Positions 21,956-30,731 are shown, counted from the first letter of the stretch. The stretch is DNA of 52,452 nucleotides from Pseudomonas sp. BBP2017 (GCF_003024385.1 NZ_PVZN01000024.1:1-52452); one strand, 5' to 3'. The notes: a model not told the origin generated them from the letters alone. Translations and numbers: made by a program.

Positions 21956-21994
21956 AAAAAAGCGGAATGACGTATAGATACGTCACCCCGCTTT
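21956..21994 (-). promoter_or_regulatory. Attenuator-like hairpin in the carA leader
   Basis: On the minus strand AAGCGG-GG-TGACGTAT / ATACGTCA-TT-CCGCTT closes with a T-run (21956-21961). The form is that of an intrinsic terminator. It lies 46 bp before carA and 219 bp after dapB, with a GATAAT box at about 22006-22011 upstream, so it could be either the dapB terminator or an attenuator of carA. Confidence 0.6.
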
Positions 21995-22122
21995 CTTAAT
22001 CGAATTATCTGCGCGCTTTTAGTGGACACACTAAAGCTGTAGCTTACAGAAAAACGCTTTTTTGGTCTACCACTGATGTGCCTGAAAGACGCAGGAATGC
22101 GACAGGGCGCATTGGGAGGGCA

Positions 22123-22197
22123 TTGTGGGAGCGGGCTTGACCCGCGATAGCGATGTGACAGGCAAACCGCAATCGCGGGTCAAGCCCGCCCCCACAA
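22123..22197. repeat. REP inverted pair between carA and dapB
   Basis: Two facing 26-bp arms, 22123-22148 and 22172-22197, are perfect inverted copies around gtgggagcgggcttgacccg (one mismatch). They fit P. putida-type REP pairs (REPINs), placed just beyond the dapB stop. The 21911-22212 gap otherwise holds only the carA leader hairpin. Confidence 0.75.
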
Positions 22198-22212
22198 GGG
22201 ATGTGACGCAGG

Positions 22213-23016
22213 TCAACGCAGGTCGAGCACGTCCTGCATGTCGTACAGGCCAGGCTCACGCCCGTCCAGCCACAGGGCGGCACGTACCGCGCCCTTGGCA
22301 AAGGTCATACGACTGGAAGCCTTGTGAGTGATCTCCAGGCGCTCTCCCTCGGCAGCAAACAGCACGGTGTGATCACCTACCACATCACCAGCACGCACGG
22401 TGGCAAAACCGATGGTCTGACGATCACGGGCACCGGTCTGACCTTCGCGACCATAGACCGCCACTTCCTGCAGATCACGCCCCAACGCATTGGCGACAAC
22501 TTCGCCCATGCGCAGCGCAGTACCCGACGGCGCATCGACCTTGTGCCGATGGTGAGCTTCGATGATCTCGATGTCGACATCGTCACCCAATACCCGAGCC
22601 GCCATATCCAGCAGCTTGAGACTGAGGTTGACACCAACGCTGAAGTTGGCGGCGAAGACAATCGGAATGTCCTTGCCCGCCTCAGCCAGCAACTGCTTTT
22701 CTTCGACACTGAAGCCAGTGGTGCCGATGATCATGGCCTTGCCCGCCTTGCGGCAGAACGCCAGGTTCTTCAGGGTTACCGACGGGTGTGTGAAGTCGAT
22801 CAGCACGTCGAACTCGTCAGCAACCTTGGCCAGATCGTCGGACAGCAGTACGCCGATCCGGCCCAGCGCCGCCAACTCACCAGCATCAGCACCGACCAGC
22901 GAACTGTCCGGACGATCGATCGCCGCGGTCAACCCGGCACCCGGGGTTTGCTGCACCGCCTCGATCAGGGTCTTGCCCATGCGCCCTGCCGCACCCATTA
23001 CCGCTATACGTCGCAT
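22213..23016 (-). CDS. dapB: 4-hydroxy-tetrahydrodipicolinate reductase
   Basis: 267 residues. It performs the second committed step of diaminopimelate/lysine synthesis. The Rossmann motif is VMGAAGRMG (about 6-14) and the catalytic signature is EIIEAHHRHKVDAPSGTA (about 152-169). It starts 13 bp after dnaJ and is followed by the car genes, the usual dnaK-dnaJ-dapB-carA order. Confidence 0.97.
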   Translation of the reverse strand: MRRIAVMGAAGRMGKTLIEAVQQTPGAGLTAAIDRPDSSLVGADAGELAALGRIGVLLSDDLAKVADEFDVLIDFTHPSVTLKNLAFCRKAGKAMIIGTTGFSVEEKQLLAEAGKDIPIVFAANFSVGVNLSLKLLDMAARVLGDDVDIEIIEAHHRHKVDAPSGTALRMGEVVANALGRDLQEVAVYGREGQTGARDRQTIGFATVRAGDVVGDHTVLFAAEGERLEITHKASSRMTFAKGAVRAALWLDGREPGLYDMQDVLDLR

Positions 23017-23029
23017 GCCCTATTCCTTC

Positions 23030-24154
23030 TTACAAGTCGCCGAAGAAGCGCTTAACGCCTTCGAACCAGCCATTGGCTTTCGGCGAATGGGAACTGTCGC
23101 CTTCCAGCGAATCGCGCAACTCTTCGAGCAGCTCACGCTGGCGACGACTGAGATTGACCGGTGTTTCCACCGCAACACGGCACATCAAGTCACCCGCCCC
23201 ACCACCGCGAACAGGTGCAACACCTTTGCCACGCAGACGGAACTGTTTGCCGGTCTGGGTACCTTCCGGAATCTTCAGCTTGACCCGACCATCGAGGGTC
23301 GGCACTTCCAGCTCGCCACCCAAGGCGGCATCGGTGTAGCTGATCGGCACTTCGCAGTACAGGTGCTTGCCGTCACGCTGGAAGATCGGGTGTTCGCGCA
23401 CGTTGATCACAACGTACAGATCACCGGTCGGACCACCATGAGAACCGGCTTCACCCTCACCGGACAGACGGATACGATCACCCGTATCAACACCGGCCGG
23501 CACCTTGACCGAAAGGGTCTTGTACTCTTCGACACGACCTTCGCCGTGGCAGGAACCGCACGGATCAGTAATGATCTTGCCCTGGCCATGGCAACGCGGG
23601 CAGGTCTGCTGAACAGAGAAGAAGCCTTGCTGCATGCGCACCTGACCAATACCACCACAGGTCGGGCAGGTCGAAGGCGACGAGCCCTTCTTGGCCCCGG
23701 AGCCGTCACACGGCTCGCAGTTGACCAGTGTCGGCACACGGATATTGACCGTGGTACCACGCACCGCCTCTTCCAGATTCAGCTCCAGGGTGTAGCGCAG
23801 GTCGCTGCCACGCTGGGCGCCACCGCGCGAACCACCACGGCCGCCACCGAAGAAGTCGCTGAACACGTCACCGAAAATATCGGAGAAGTTCGCGCCACCA
23901 AAGCCGGCACCGCCGCCACCCATGCTTGGGTCAACACCGGCATGACCATACTGATCATAGGCGGCGCGCTTGCTGGCATCGGAGAGCACTTCGTAAGCCT
24001 CGTTGGCTTCCTTGAATTTCTCTTCCGACTCTTTGTCATCAGGGTTACGGTCCGGGTGATGCTTCATCGCCAGGCGGCGATAGGCCTTCTTCAGGTCCGC
24101 TTCACTGGAGCCGCGCTCAACTCCCAGAACTTCGTAATAGTCACGCTTTGCCAT
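23030..24154 (-). CDS. dnaJ: Chaperone DnaJ (Hsp40)
   Basis: 374 residues from MAKRDYYEVLGVERG. The J domain (1-70) has HPD at 33-35, which stimulates DnaK ATPase. A Gly/Phe-rich linker (about 74-110) follows. Four zinc-binding repeats of CxxCxGxG type start with CEPCDGSG and end CGSCHGEG. C-terminal substrate-binding domains follow. The upstream in-frame extension is not needed; MAKRDYYE is the family start. Confidence 0.98.
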   Translation of the reverse strand: MAKRDYYEVLGVERGSSEADLKKAYRRLAMKHHPDRNPDDKESEEKFKEANEAYEVLSDASKRAAYDQYGHAGVDPSMGGGGAGFGGANFSDIFGDVFSDFFGGGRGGSRGGAQRGSDLRYTLELNLEEAVRGTTVNIRVPTLVNCEPCDGSGAKKGSSPSTCPTCGGIGQVRMQQGFFSVQQTCPRCHGQGKIITDPCGSCHGEGRVEEYKTLSVKVPAGVDTGDRIRLSGEGEAGSHGGPTGDLYVVINVREHPIFQRDGKHLYCEVPISYTDAALGGELEVPTLDGRVKLKIPEGTQTGKQFRLRGKGVAPVRGGGAGDLMCRVAVETPVNLSRRQRELLEELRDSLEGDSSHSPKANGWFEGVKRFFGDL

Positions 24155-24284
24155 AAGTCTTTTGCACTCTTGAGGACGTTCGGCAAACCTCTGCGCATTC
24201 CGCGCTGTGCCGCCAGCACCCGCCTGTTTCGCCTCCAGAAGGCCTGACAGATGCTGTAAAAATTCGGGTATTGCAGACACGCCA

Positions 24285-24305
24285 ACGCGGGAGCAAGCCC
24301 CCGCG
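24285..24305. repeat. Partial REP-like palindrome between dnaJ and dnaK
   Basis: ACGCGGGAGCAAGCCCCCGCG is a degenerate half of the REP unit. It forms a GC-rich hairpin without a T-run in the 211-bp dnaK-dnaJ gap, where I see no heat-shock promoter; dnaJ is therefore probably read from upstream. Confidence 0.45.
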
Positions 24306-24365
24306 CGGCGACATCCTACCAGCCAACCGCTAGAAAGCAGTCAACCGGCCGACAACCTGTAGCAA

Positions 24366-26282
24366 TTACTTGTTGTCTTTGACTTCTTCGAACTCAGCAT
24401 CGACGACGTCGTCGTGCTTAGCTTCTTCGGCCTGCTGCGCGTCAGCCTGTGGCTTGTCGCCCTGTTGCTCGGCGTACATCTTCTGAGCAACCGGAGCCGA
24501 CACTTTCGACAGCTCTTCGACCTTGGCGTCGATGACAGCCTTGTCGTCGCCCTTGATCGCAGCTTCCAGCGCCACAACAGCAGCTTCAATCGCGGTTTTC
24601 TCTTCGGCAGTGACCTTGTCACCTGCGTCAGCGACCATCTTGCGAGTCGAGTGAACCAGTGCATCACCCTGGTTACGGGCAGCGGCCAGCTCTTCGAACT
24701 TGCGGTCTTCTTCCGAGTTCGCTTCGGCGTCACGGATCATCTGCTGAATTTCTTCATCCGACAGACCGGAGTTGGCCTTGATCACGATCGACTGAGTCTT
24801 GCCAGTCGCCTTGTCTTTGGCGCCTACGTGCAGGATGCCGTTGGCGTCGATGTCGAAGGTTACTTCGATCTGTGGCACGCCACGTGGTGCTGGTGGAATC
24901 TCGGCCAGGTCGAATTTGCCCAGGGACTTGTTCTGTGCAGCCTGCTTGCGCTCACCCTGCAGCACGTGAATGGTCACAGCGCTCTGGTTGTCATCGGCCG
25001 TCGAGAACACCTGCGACTTCTTGGTCGGGATGGTGGTGTTCTTCTCGATCAGCGCGGTCATCACGCCACCCATGGTTTCGATACCCAGGGTCAGCGGGCT
25101 GACGTCCAGCAGCAGTACGTCCTTGACGTCACCAGCCAGTACCGCACCCTGGATAGCAGCACCCATGGCCACGGCTTCGTCAGGGTTGACGTCTTTACGC
25201 GCTTCTTTACCGAAGAAATCGGTAACCGCTTTCTGTACCAGCGGCATACGGGTCTGACCGCCGACCAGGATCACGTCGTCGATCTTGCTGACGTCGATAC
25301 CGGCGTCTTTCATGGCGATGCGGCAAGGCTCGATGGTGCGCTGAACCAGGTCTTCGACCAGTGACTCCAGCTTGGCGCGGGAGATCTTCACGTTCAGGTG
25401 CTTAGGACCGGTGGCATCTGCAGTGATGTACGGCAGGTTGACGTCGGTCATCTGGCTCGAGGACAGCTCGATCTTGGCCTTTTCAGCGGCTTCTTTCAGG
25501 CGCTGCATGGCCAGCGGGTCACCCTTGAGGTTCATGCCGCTTTCTTTCTTGAACTCGTCGACGAGGTAGTCGATCAGGCGAATGTCGAAGTCTTCACCAC
25601 CGAGGAAGGTGTCACCATTGGTGGCCAATACTTCGAACTGGTGCTCGCCATCAACTTCGGCGATTTCGATCACCGAAACGTCGAAGGTACCACCACCGAG
25701 GTCATAAACGATCACGGTGTGATCACCTTTGGCCTTGTCCATACCGTAGGCCAGAGCGGCTGCGGTTGGTTCGTTGATGATACGTTTTACGTCCAGACCG
25801 GCGATGCGACCGGCATCTTTGGTGGCCTGACGCTGACTGTCGTTGAAGTAGGCCGGAACGGTGATGACCGCTTCGGTAACAGGCTCGCCGAGGTAGTCTT
25901 CGGCGGTCTTCTTCATCTTTTTCAGGATCTCGGCCGAGATCTGTGGCGGCGCCATTTTCTGGCCGTTGACTTCGACCCAGGCGTCGTTGTTGTCAGCCTT
26001 GACGATCTTGTACGGCACCATCTGGATGTCTTTCTGCACGACGTCTTCTTCGAAGCGACGGCCGATCAGACGCTTAACCGCGTACAGGGTATTGTGAGGG
26101 TTAGTGACAGCCTGACGCTTGGCCGACTGACCAACCAGGATCTCGCCATCGTTGGCGTAAGCGATGATCGACGGCGTGGTACGCGCGCCTTCAGCGTTCT
26201 CGATAACCTTGACGTTGCCGTTTTCCAGGATGGAGACGCAGGAGTTGGTGGTCCCCAGGTCGATACCGATGATTTTACCCAT
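24366..26282 (-). CDS. dnaK: Chaperone DnaK (Hsp70)
   Basis: 638 residues. The ATPase domain (1-385) opens GKIIGIDLGTTNSCV and contains DLGGGTFDVSVIE. The substrate-binding domain (about 390-505) and helical lid follow, ending in an acidic tail EEVKDNK. It works with DnaJ and GrpE, both encoded alongside. A near-perfect sigma-32 promoter overlaps the end of grpE just upstream. Confidence 0.98.
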   Translation of the reverse strand: MGKIIGIDLGTTNSCVSILENGNVKVIENAEGARTTPSIIAYANDGEILVGQSAKRQAVTNPHNTLYAVKRLIGRRFEEDVVQKDIQMVPYKIVKADNNDAWVEVNGQKMAPPQISAEILKKMKKTAEDYLGEPVTEAVITVPAYFNDSQRQATKDAGRIAGLDVKRIINEPTAAALAYGMDKAKGDHTVIVYDLGGGTFDVSVIEIAEVDGEHQFEVLATNGDTFLGGEDFDIRLIDYLVDEFKKESGMNLKGDPLAMQRLKEAAEKAKIELSSSQMTDVNLPYITADATGPKHLNVKISRAKLESLVEDLVQRTIEPCRIAMKDAGIDVSKIDDVILVGGQTRMPLVQKAVTDFFGKEARKDVNPDEAVAMGAAIQGAVLAGDVKDVLLLDVSPLTLGIETMGGVMTALIEKNTTIPTKKSQVFSTADDNQSAVTIHVLQGERKQAAQNKSLGKFDLAEIPPAPRGVPQIEVTFDIDANGILHVGAKDKATGKTQSIVIKANSGLSDEEIQQMIRDAEANSEEDRKFEELAAARNQGDALVHSTRKMVADAGDKVTAEEKTAIEAAVVALEAAIKGDDKAVIDAKVEELSKVSAPVAQKMYAEQQGDKPQADAQQAEEAKHDDVVDAEFEEVKDNK

Positions 26283-26360
26283 GTTAACTCTCCCGAAACT
26301 TGAATTTGGTTGCCGCAGCAGTACTGGCTAACTGCGGTAATACTTGAATGCTTGACACCT

Positions 26361-26388
26361 AGATGGGGGCGCCCGAAACGATTTCAAG
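26361..26388 (-). promoter_or_regulatory. Sigma-32 heat-shock promoter of dnaK
   Basis: CTTGAA (26383-26388), 14 bp spacer, CCCCATCT (26361-26368) on the minus strand. This matches the RpoH consensus CTTGAA-N13-15-CCCCATNT. The -35 box overlaps the grpE stop codon. Confidence 0.8.
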
Positions 26389-26938
26389 CCTGCTCGTCAA
26401 TCGACGGCGAAACCGTTGCCGGAGCCTTGCTGACCACGACCATGGCCGGACGCAGCAAGCGACCGTTGAGCTGGTAGCCCTTCTGGAACACCTTGAGCAC
26501 GCTGTTGGGCTCGACTTCGGCGCTTTCCTGCATAGCCATGGCCTGGTGGTGCTCGGCATTGAAGGGCTCGCCGTGCGGGTCAATGGCCTCAAGGTTGTAG
26601 CGCTTGAGGGTGTCGTGGAACATCTTCAGGGTCAGCTCGATGCCTTCACGCATCGGACGAATGCTTTCGTCGTCAGGGCTGGACAGTTCCAGACCACGCT
26701 CGAGGCTATCGATGACCGGCAGCAGGTCACCGGCGAATTTTTCCAGGGCGAACTTGTGCGCCTTTTCTACGTCCTGCTCGGCGCGACGACGCACGTTCTG
26801 CAGGTCGGCGGCGGTACGCAGGGATTGATCCTGGGCCGCCGCCAGCTGCTCTTCGAGCACCTGCACGCGGGCGCTCAGCTCTTGGTCGCCAGTCGCTTCG
26901 GCGTTCAGATTCTGTTCATCCAGCTGTTCGTCAGCCAT
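26384..26938 (-). CDS. grpE: Nucleotide exchange factor GrpE
   Basis: 184 residues. GrpE releases ADP from DnaK. The N-terminal half is a long coiled coil (about 20-80, RVQVLEEQLAAAQDQSL). The C-terminal beta part carries DGEPFN-like DPHGEPFNAEHHQAM and the end GYQLNGRLLRPAMVVVS. It leads the grpE-dnaK-dnaJ series and is divergent from recN. Confidence 0.97.
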   Translation of the reverse strand: MADEQLDEQNLNAEATGDQELSARVQVLEEQLAAAQDQSLRTAADLQNVRRRAEQDVEKAHKFALEKFAGDLLPVIDSLERGLELSSPDDESIRPMREGIELTLKMFHDTLKRYNLEAIDPHGEPFNAEHHQAMAMQESAEVEPNSVLKVFQKGYQLNGRLLRPAMVVVSKAPATVSPSIDEQA

Positions 26939-26992
26939 AAAATCTCTCCTCTCGAATAAGGTCTGCGAGCATTACTCGCGCTTCTGCCGCCT

Positions 26993-27020
26993 ATATGGGG
27001 TCGCAAAACCCAGGTTCAAG
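26993..27020 (-). promoter_or_regulatory. Sigma-32 heat-shock promoter of grpE
   Basis: CTTGAA (27015-27020), 14 bp spacer, CCCCATAT (26993-27000) on the minus strand, about 55 bp ahead of the grpE ATG. It is a full match to the RpoH consensus. Confidence 0.85.
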
Positions 27021-27128
27021 GGCTACAAAGCAGCGCGCACGCATTCGCTCATAACCCATTGCAATCAGAACCGTGCCCTGATAACCAAATCGAACTAAAC
27101 GACAGCATTGTCAGCGGATTTGAAAACA

Positions 27129-27144
27129 CTGTATAAATAACCAG
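27129..27144 (+). promoter_or_regulatory. LexA (SOS) box of recN
   Basis: CTGTATAAATAACCAG has the CTG-N10-CAG form of the gamma-proteobacterial LexA box with an AT-rich core. It overlaps a TATAAA -10 box (27132) paired with TTGTCA 18 bp upstream, 25 bp before the recN ATG, as expected for LexA repression. Confidence 0.8.
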
Positions 27145-27168
27145 ACTTAACGCCTGGGAGCCGCCCCA

Positions 27169-28842
27169 ATGCTGGTGCACCTGTCCGTACACAACTATGC
27201 CATCGTCGAACACCTGGACCTCGAGCTCGCCCGCGGGATGAGCGTCATCACCGGTGAAACCGGGGCTGGCAAATCGATCATGCTCGACGCCCTGGGCCTG
27301 ACCCTGGGTGATCGTGCCGACAGTGGCGTGGTGCGCCCTGGTGCCGATAAGGCCGACATCCTCGCCACCTTCGACCTGGCGGACATCCCAGAGGCGCGCA
27401 CCTGGCTGGCTGAACGTGACCTGGACAACGATGGCCCGTGCATCCTGCGCCGGGTGATCACCGCCGAAGGCCGCAGCCGCGGCTACATCAACGGCACGCC
27501 CTGCCCGCTCGGCGACCTCAAGGCCCTCGGCGAGTTGCTCATAGATATCCACAGCCAGCACGAACACCAATCGCTACTGAAGTCCGATACCCACCGCCGC
27601 CTGCTCGACGAGTACGCGGGCGCCACCGACCTCGCCCGCCAGGTGCAACTGGCCGCCCAGCGCTGGCGCCAGACCCGCCAGGAGCTGGAGCGCCTGTCCA
27701 ACTCCGGCGACGAGCAGCGGGCACAGCATCAATTGCTGAGCTATCAGCTTGAAGAACTCGACAACCTCGGCCTGGGCGAGAACGAGCTGGAGCATCTGGA
27801 GCAGGAACACAAGAACCTGACCAACGCCGAAGCACTCTTTGGTATTTGCCGCCAGGTGATCGATCACTGCAGCGAAAACGACTCAGGGAACGTACTCAAC
27901 GCCCTGACTGCCAGCCTCAATCGCCTGACTGCGGTGCAGAATGCGCCGAAAGCACTGGGCGAAGCCGCCACTATGATCGCCAGCGCGCAGATCCAGGTTG
28001 AAGAGGCAGTCGGCGAGCTAAACCGCTTCCTTGATCACTTTGACGCCGACCCGGCGCGCCTGCAGCAACTCGAAGAACGTCTCGACAGTATCTATACCCT
28101 CGCCCGCAAGCACCGCGTGCACCCGACCGAACTGGCCAACCTGCAACAGCGGCTGATGGAAGAGCTCGAAGGCCTGAATGCCAATGACGAGTCCATTGAG
28201 CGCCTTGGCGAGGAACTGGCCGCCTTTGCCCGTCATTACCAGGACAAGGCCGGCGAACTGAGCGCCTTGCGCGTCCAGGCCGCCAGCCAGCTGGCAGGCG
28301 CGGTCGAACAGGAAATCCAGCGCCTGGGCATGCCCGGCGGTCGCTTCAGCATCGAATTGCATGCCAATGGCAGCGACGAGCTGTCGCCTCACGGCCTGGA
28401 GCAGGTGGAACTGCTGGTCAGCGCCAACCCCGGCCAACCGCTCAAGGGCCTGGCCAAAGTCGCTTCCGGGGGCGAGCTGTCACGGATCAGCCTGGCCATC
28501 CAGGTCATCACCGCGCAAACCTCACGCATCCCGACCCTGGTCTTCGACGAAGTCGATGTCGGGATCGGCGGCCCGACTGCAGAGATTGTCGGCCAATTGT
28601 TGCGGCGCCTGGGTGAGCGCGGCCAAGTGCTGACCGTGACCCACCTGCCACAAGTGGCCGCCCAAGGCCATCACCACCTGTTTGTCCACAAGGTGCGTAA
28701 CAGCGATGCCACGCATACCGCCGTGGCCAACCTGGGCAAGCGTGAACGCGTCGAAGAGGTGGCACGAATGCTCGGCGGTATCGACCTGACCAAGGAGTCC
28801 CTGGCCCACGCCCGCAAGATGGTGGTCACCAGCAAGGGCTGA
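27169..28842 (+). CDS. recN: DNA repair protein RecN
   Basis: 557 residues, an SMC-like ATPase acting in double-strand-break repair. Walker A GETGAGKS is at 29-36 and the ABC signature VASGGELSRISLAI is near 428. Walker B LVFDEVDVGIGG is near 462. Long coiled coils lie between. GGGAG precedes the ATG and a LexA box covers the promoter. It is divergent from grpE and converges on fur. Confidence 0.97.
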   Translation: MLVHLSVHNYAIVEHLDLELARGMSVITGETGAGKSIMLDALGLTLGDRADSGVVRPGADKADILATFDLADIPEARTWLAERDLDNDGPCILRRVITAEGRSRGYINGTPCPLGDLKALGELLIDIHSQHEHQSLLKSDTHRRLLDEYAGATDLARQVQLAAQRWRQTRQELERLSNSGDEQRAQHQLLSYQLEELDNLGLGENELEHLEQEHKNLTNAEALFGICRQVIDHCSENDSGNVLNALTASLNRLTAVQNAPKALGEAATMIASAQIQVEEAVGELNRFLDHFDADPARLQQLEERLDSIYTLARKHRVHPTELANLQQRLMEELEGLNANDESIERLGEELAAFARHYQDKAGELSALRVQAASQLAGAVEQEIQRLGMPGGRFSIELHANGSDELSPHGLEQVELLVSANPGQPLKGLAKVASGGELSRISLAIQVITAQTSRIPTLVFDEVDVGIGGPTAEIVGQLLRRLGERGQVLTVTHLPQVAAQGHHHLFVHKVRNSDATHTAVANLGKRERVEEVARMLGGIDLTKESLAHARKMVVTSKG

Positions 28843-28856
28843 TACCCAGAAAGCAC

Positions 28857-28881
28857 AAAGGCGACCCCCAGGGTCGCCCTT
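28857..28881. terminator. Shared hairpin between recN and fur
   Basis: AAAGGCGACCC..GGGTCGCCCTT is symmetric and lies between two convergent genes, so it can serve both directions. T-runs are short, so termination strength is uncertain. Confidence 0.55.
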
Positions 28882-28907
28882 GATGCTGTGCAGCAAGAAA
28901 CTTCAGC

Positions 28908-29312
28908 TTACTTTTTCTTGCGCACGTACAGGACCAGATTATGGTCAACCAGTTCGAAACCGTGCTCTTCCACGATTTGCTTCTGGCGCTTCTCGATTTC
29001 ACTGTCGAAGAATTCGATGACTTCACCGGAGTCCACGACGACCATATGGTCGTGGTGACCACCGTCGGCCAGTTCAAACACAGCGTGGCCGCCATCGAAG
29101 TTGTGGCGCACTACCAGGCCGGCAGCTTCGAACTGGGTCAGAACACGGTAGACCGTGGCCAGACCGACATCCTCGCCTGCCTCCATCAGCGCCTTGTAGA
29201 CATCTTCAGCACTCATGTGACGCTGCTCGGTAGAGTCGAGCATCTGTAGAATTTTTACTCGAGGCAGTGTCACCTTGAGACCGGCTTTGCGCAGTTCGCT
29301 ATTTTCAACCAT
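28908..29312 (-). CDS. fur: Ferric uptake regulator Fur
   Basis: 134 residues from MVENSELRKAGLKVTLPR. Fur represses iron-uptake genes when loaded with Fe(II). The winged helix occupies 1-83 and the metal-binding dimerisation domain 84-134 (HHDHMVVV at 86-93, then DHNLVLYV). The protein has no cysteine at all, so the structural CxxC zinc site of E. coli Fur is absent. The frame runs on upstream into the bamE promoter, but the family start is the ATG at 29312. Confidence 0.97.
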   Translation of the reverse strand: MVENSELRKAGLKVTLPRVKILQMLDSTEQRHMSAEDVYKALMEAGEDVGLATVYRVLTQFEAAGLVVRHNFDGGHAVFELADGGHHDHMVVVDSGEVIEFFDSEIEKRQKQIVEEHGFELVDHNLVLYVRKKK

Positions 29313-29409
29313 GGTCAGCTTTCTCGCCGATGCTGCTTCGCAGCTTCTCTGAATACGGGTATGATCGGGGTTTACGTTGTCCAGCCAAGATAGTGGAAGT
29401 CGCCCACCG

Positions 29410-29949
29410 ATGCAAAACACCAAGCTCTTGCTAACCAGCCTCACCCTTGTGGGACTGCTCGCACTCGCCGGTTGCTCGTTCCCCGGGGTTTACAAAATCG
29501 ACATCCAGCAGGGCAATGTCGTCACGCAAGACATGATAGACCAATTACGCCCCGGAATGACCCGTCGGCAAGTACGGTTTATCATGGGCAACCCGCTGAT
29601 CCAGGATACCTTCCACACCAATCGCTGGGATTACCTGTACAGCCTGCAACCTGGTGGCGGCCAACGCCAGCAGGAGCGCATGAGCATTTTCTTCAACGAG
29701 AACGATCAACTGGTCAGCCTGTCCGGCGACTTCATGCCAGGCGTCAGCCGCGACCAGGAAATCCTTGGCGGCAGCGGCGACACCAGCGTCAGCCCAGCAC
29801 AGCCAGACACTACCACCGAGCCGGTTGAGCAGGTCAAGGAAACCCCGGCCAAGCCAGGCTCCCTGGAAGAAAAGATCCAGCGCGAAGTCGATACCATCGA
29901 AACGATTCCGGTACCGACCCCTGCCCCACTGGAAAGCTCGCCGCAGTAA
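29410..29949 (+). CDS. bamE: Outer membrane assembly lipoprotein BamE
   Basis: 179 residues (also called SmpA or OmlA). A lipoprotein signal peptide ends LLALAGC with Cys22 as lipid site. The BamE fold spans about 25-115 (LRPGMTRRQVRFIMGNPLIQD). The C-terminal 65 residues are a Pro/Thr/Glu-rich tail longer than in E. coli. BamE is part of the BAM complex that inserts outer-membrane proteins. It is divergent from fur, a pairing conserved in Pseudomonas. Confidence 0.95.
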   Translation: MQNTKLLLTSLTLVGLLALAGCSFPGVYKIDIQQGNVVTQDMIDQLRPGMTRRQVRFIMGNPLIQDTFHTNRWDYLYSLQPGGGQRQQERMSIFFNENDQLVSLSGDFMPGVSRDQEILGGSGDTSVSPAQPDTTTEPVEQVKETPAKPGSLEEKIQREVDTIETIPVPTPAPLESSPQ

Positions 29950-29957
29950 GTATTCTG

Positions 29958-30000
29958 CAGGCAAAGAAAAGCCCGGATATTCCGGGTTTTTCTTTGCCTG
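29958..30000. terminator. Bidirectional terminator between bamE and rnfH
   Basis: Core GCCCGGATATTCCGGG stem flanked by AAAGAAAA and TTTTTCTTT, with outer bases caggcaaag/ctttgcctg also pairing. It serves the convergent bamE (+) and rnfH (-) genes. Confidence 0.85.
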
Positions 30001-30004
30001 CAAT

Positions 30005-30334
30005 TCAGCGCTTGGCTTTCTTGAAAACCCTCGCCACCTTGGCGGCGCGCTGCTTGCGCACCTCCTTGGGGTCGATCAGCAAAGGCCTGTACAACTCGAT
30101 GCGATCACCTTCAGCGACCGCCTGCTGTGCAGCCTCATTGACGACCTTGCCGAAGATGCCGAGCGGGCACGCATCGACATCCAGACCCGGCACTTGTTCG
30201 GCGATACCCGACAAGCGCACCGCTTCACGCAGTGTCGTGCCGGGCGCCACTTCCACAGCCAGCAACCATTGCTGCTCGGCCGTGGCGTAAACCACTTCAA
30301 CCCGCAAGTTGTTTGGCCCGCTGACAGAAGGCAT
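30005..30334 (-). CDS. rnfH: RnfH-family (UPF0125) ubiquitin-like protein
   Basis: 109 residues with a beta-grasp core (VEVVYATAEQQWLLAVEV, GTTLREAVRLSGI, VGIFGK-like LGIFGKVV, EGDRIELYRPL). The family pairs with RatA in many gamma-proteobacteria, where the two are suggested to be a toxin-antitoxin-like or membrane/ribosome-related pair; function is not settled. The ATG at 30334 overlaps the ratA end by 38 bp. The C-terminus is Lys/Arg rich. Confidence 0.88.
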   Translation of the reverse strand: MPSVSGPNNLRVEVVYATAEQQWLLAVEVAPGTTLREAVRLSGIAEQVPGLDVDACPLGIFGKVVNEAAQQAVAEGDRIELYRPLLIDPKEVRKQRAAKVARVFKKAKR

Positions 30335-30731
30335 CGACCAGGGTATTGGCCGCCTGATTGAACAGCGGCCCAAGAGTCGCCCGCACCAGCGGTCCGGCGT
30401 AGTCGAAAGACAGGTCCAGGCTGATCTTGCAGGCCTTCTCGCCCAAGGGTTTGAAGATCCACAGACCGTGCAACTGATTGAACGGTCCCTCCTCCAGGTT
30501 CATCTCGATGGATTGCCCGGGTGCCAGCACATTACGGGTGACAAACTTCTGGCTCATTCCTCCTTTGGCTACTTCCAGGCTGGCGCGCATCAGCGTGTCA
30601 TTGACCTCAAGCACCGTGCTGGACGAGCACCAGGGCAGGAACTCCGGGTACCGCGCAACATCGTTGACCAGGTCGTACAACGCCTGGGCCGGATAGGGCA
30701 GCAGGGCCGAACGTTGAATATGGGTAGTCAT
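30297..30731 (-). CDS. ratA: RatA-type START-domain protein (coenzyme Q-binding Coq10-like)
   Basis: 144 residues, a single polyketide-cyclase/START fold: IQRSALLPYPAQALYDLVND, YPEFLPWCSSSTVLE, and a long C-terminal helix. Related proteins include mitochondrial Coq10; E. coli RatA was reported to block 70S assembly. The ATG at 30731 follows the NSS transporter stop (30739) closely. It overlaps rnfH, so the two are surely coupled. Confidence 0.9.
   Translation of the reverse strand: MTTHIQRSALLPYPAQALYDLVNDVARYPEFLPWCSSSTVLEVNDTLMRASLEVAKGGMSQKFVTRNVLAPGQSIEMNLEEGPFNQLHGLWIFKPLGEKACKISLDLSFDYAGPLVRATLGPLFNQAANTLVDAFCQRAKQLAG

Noticed and set aside
22123..22197. Facing repeats considered as a CRISPR fragment
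   Set aside because: Only two inverted arms, no direct repeats with unique spacers and no cas genes; it matches REP elements elsewhere in the window.
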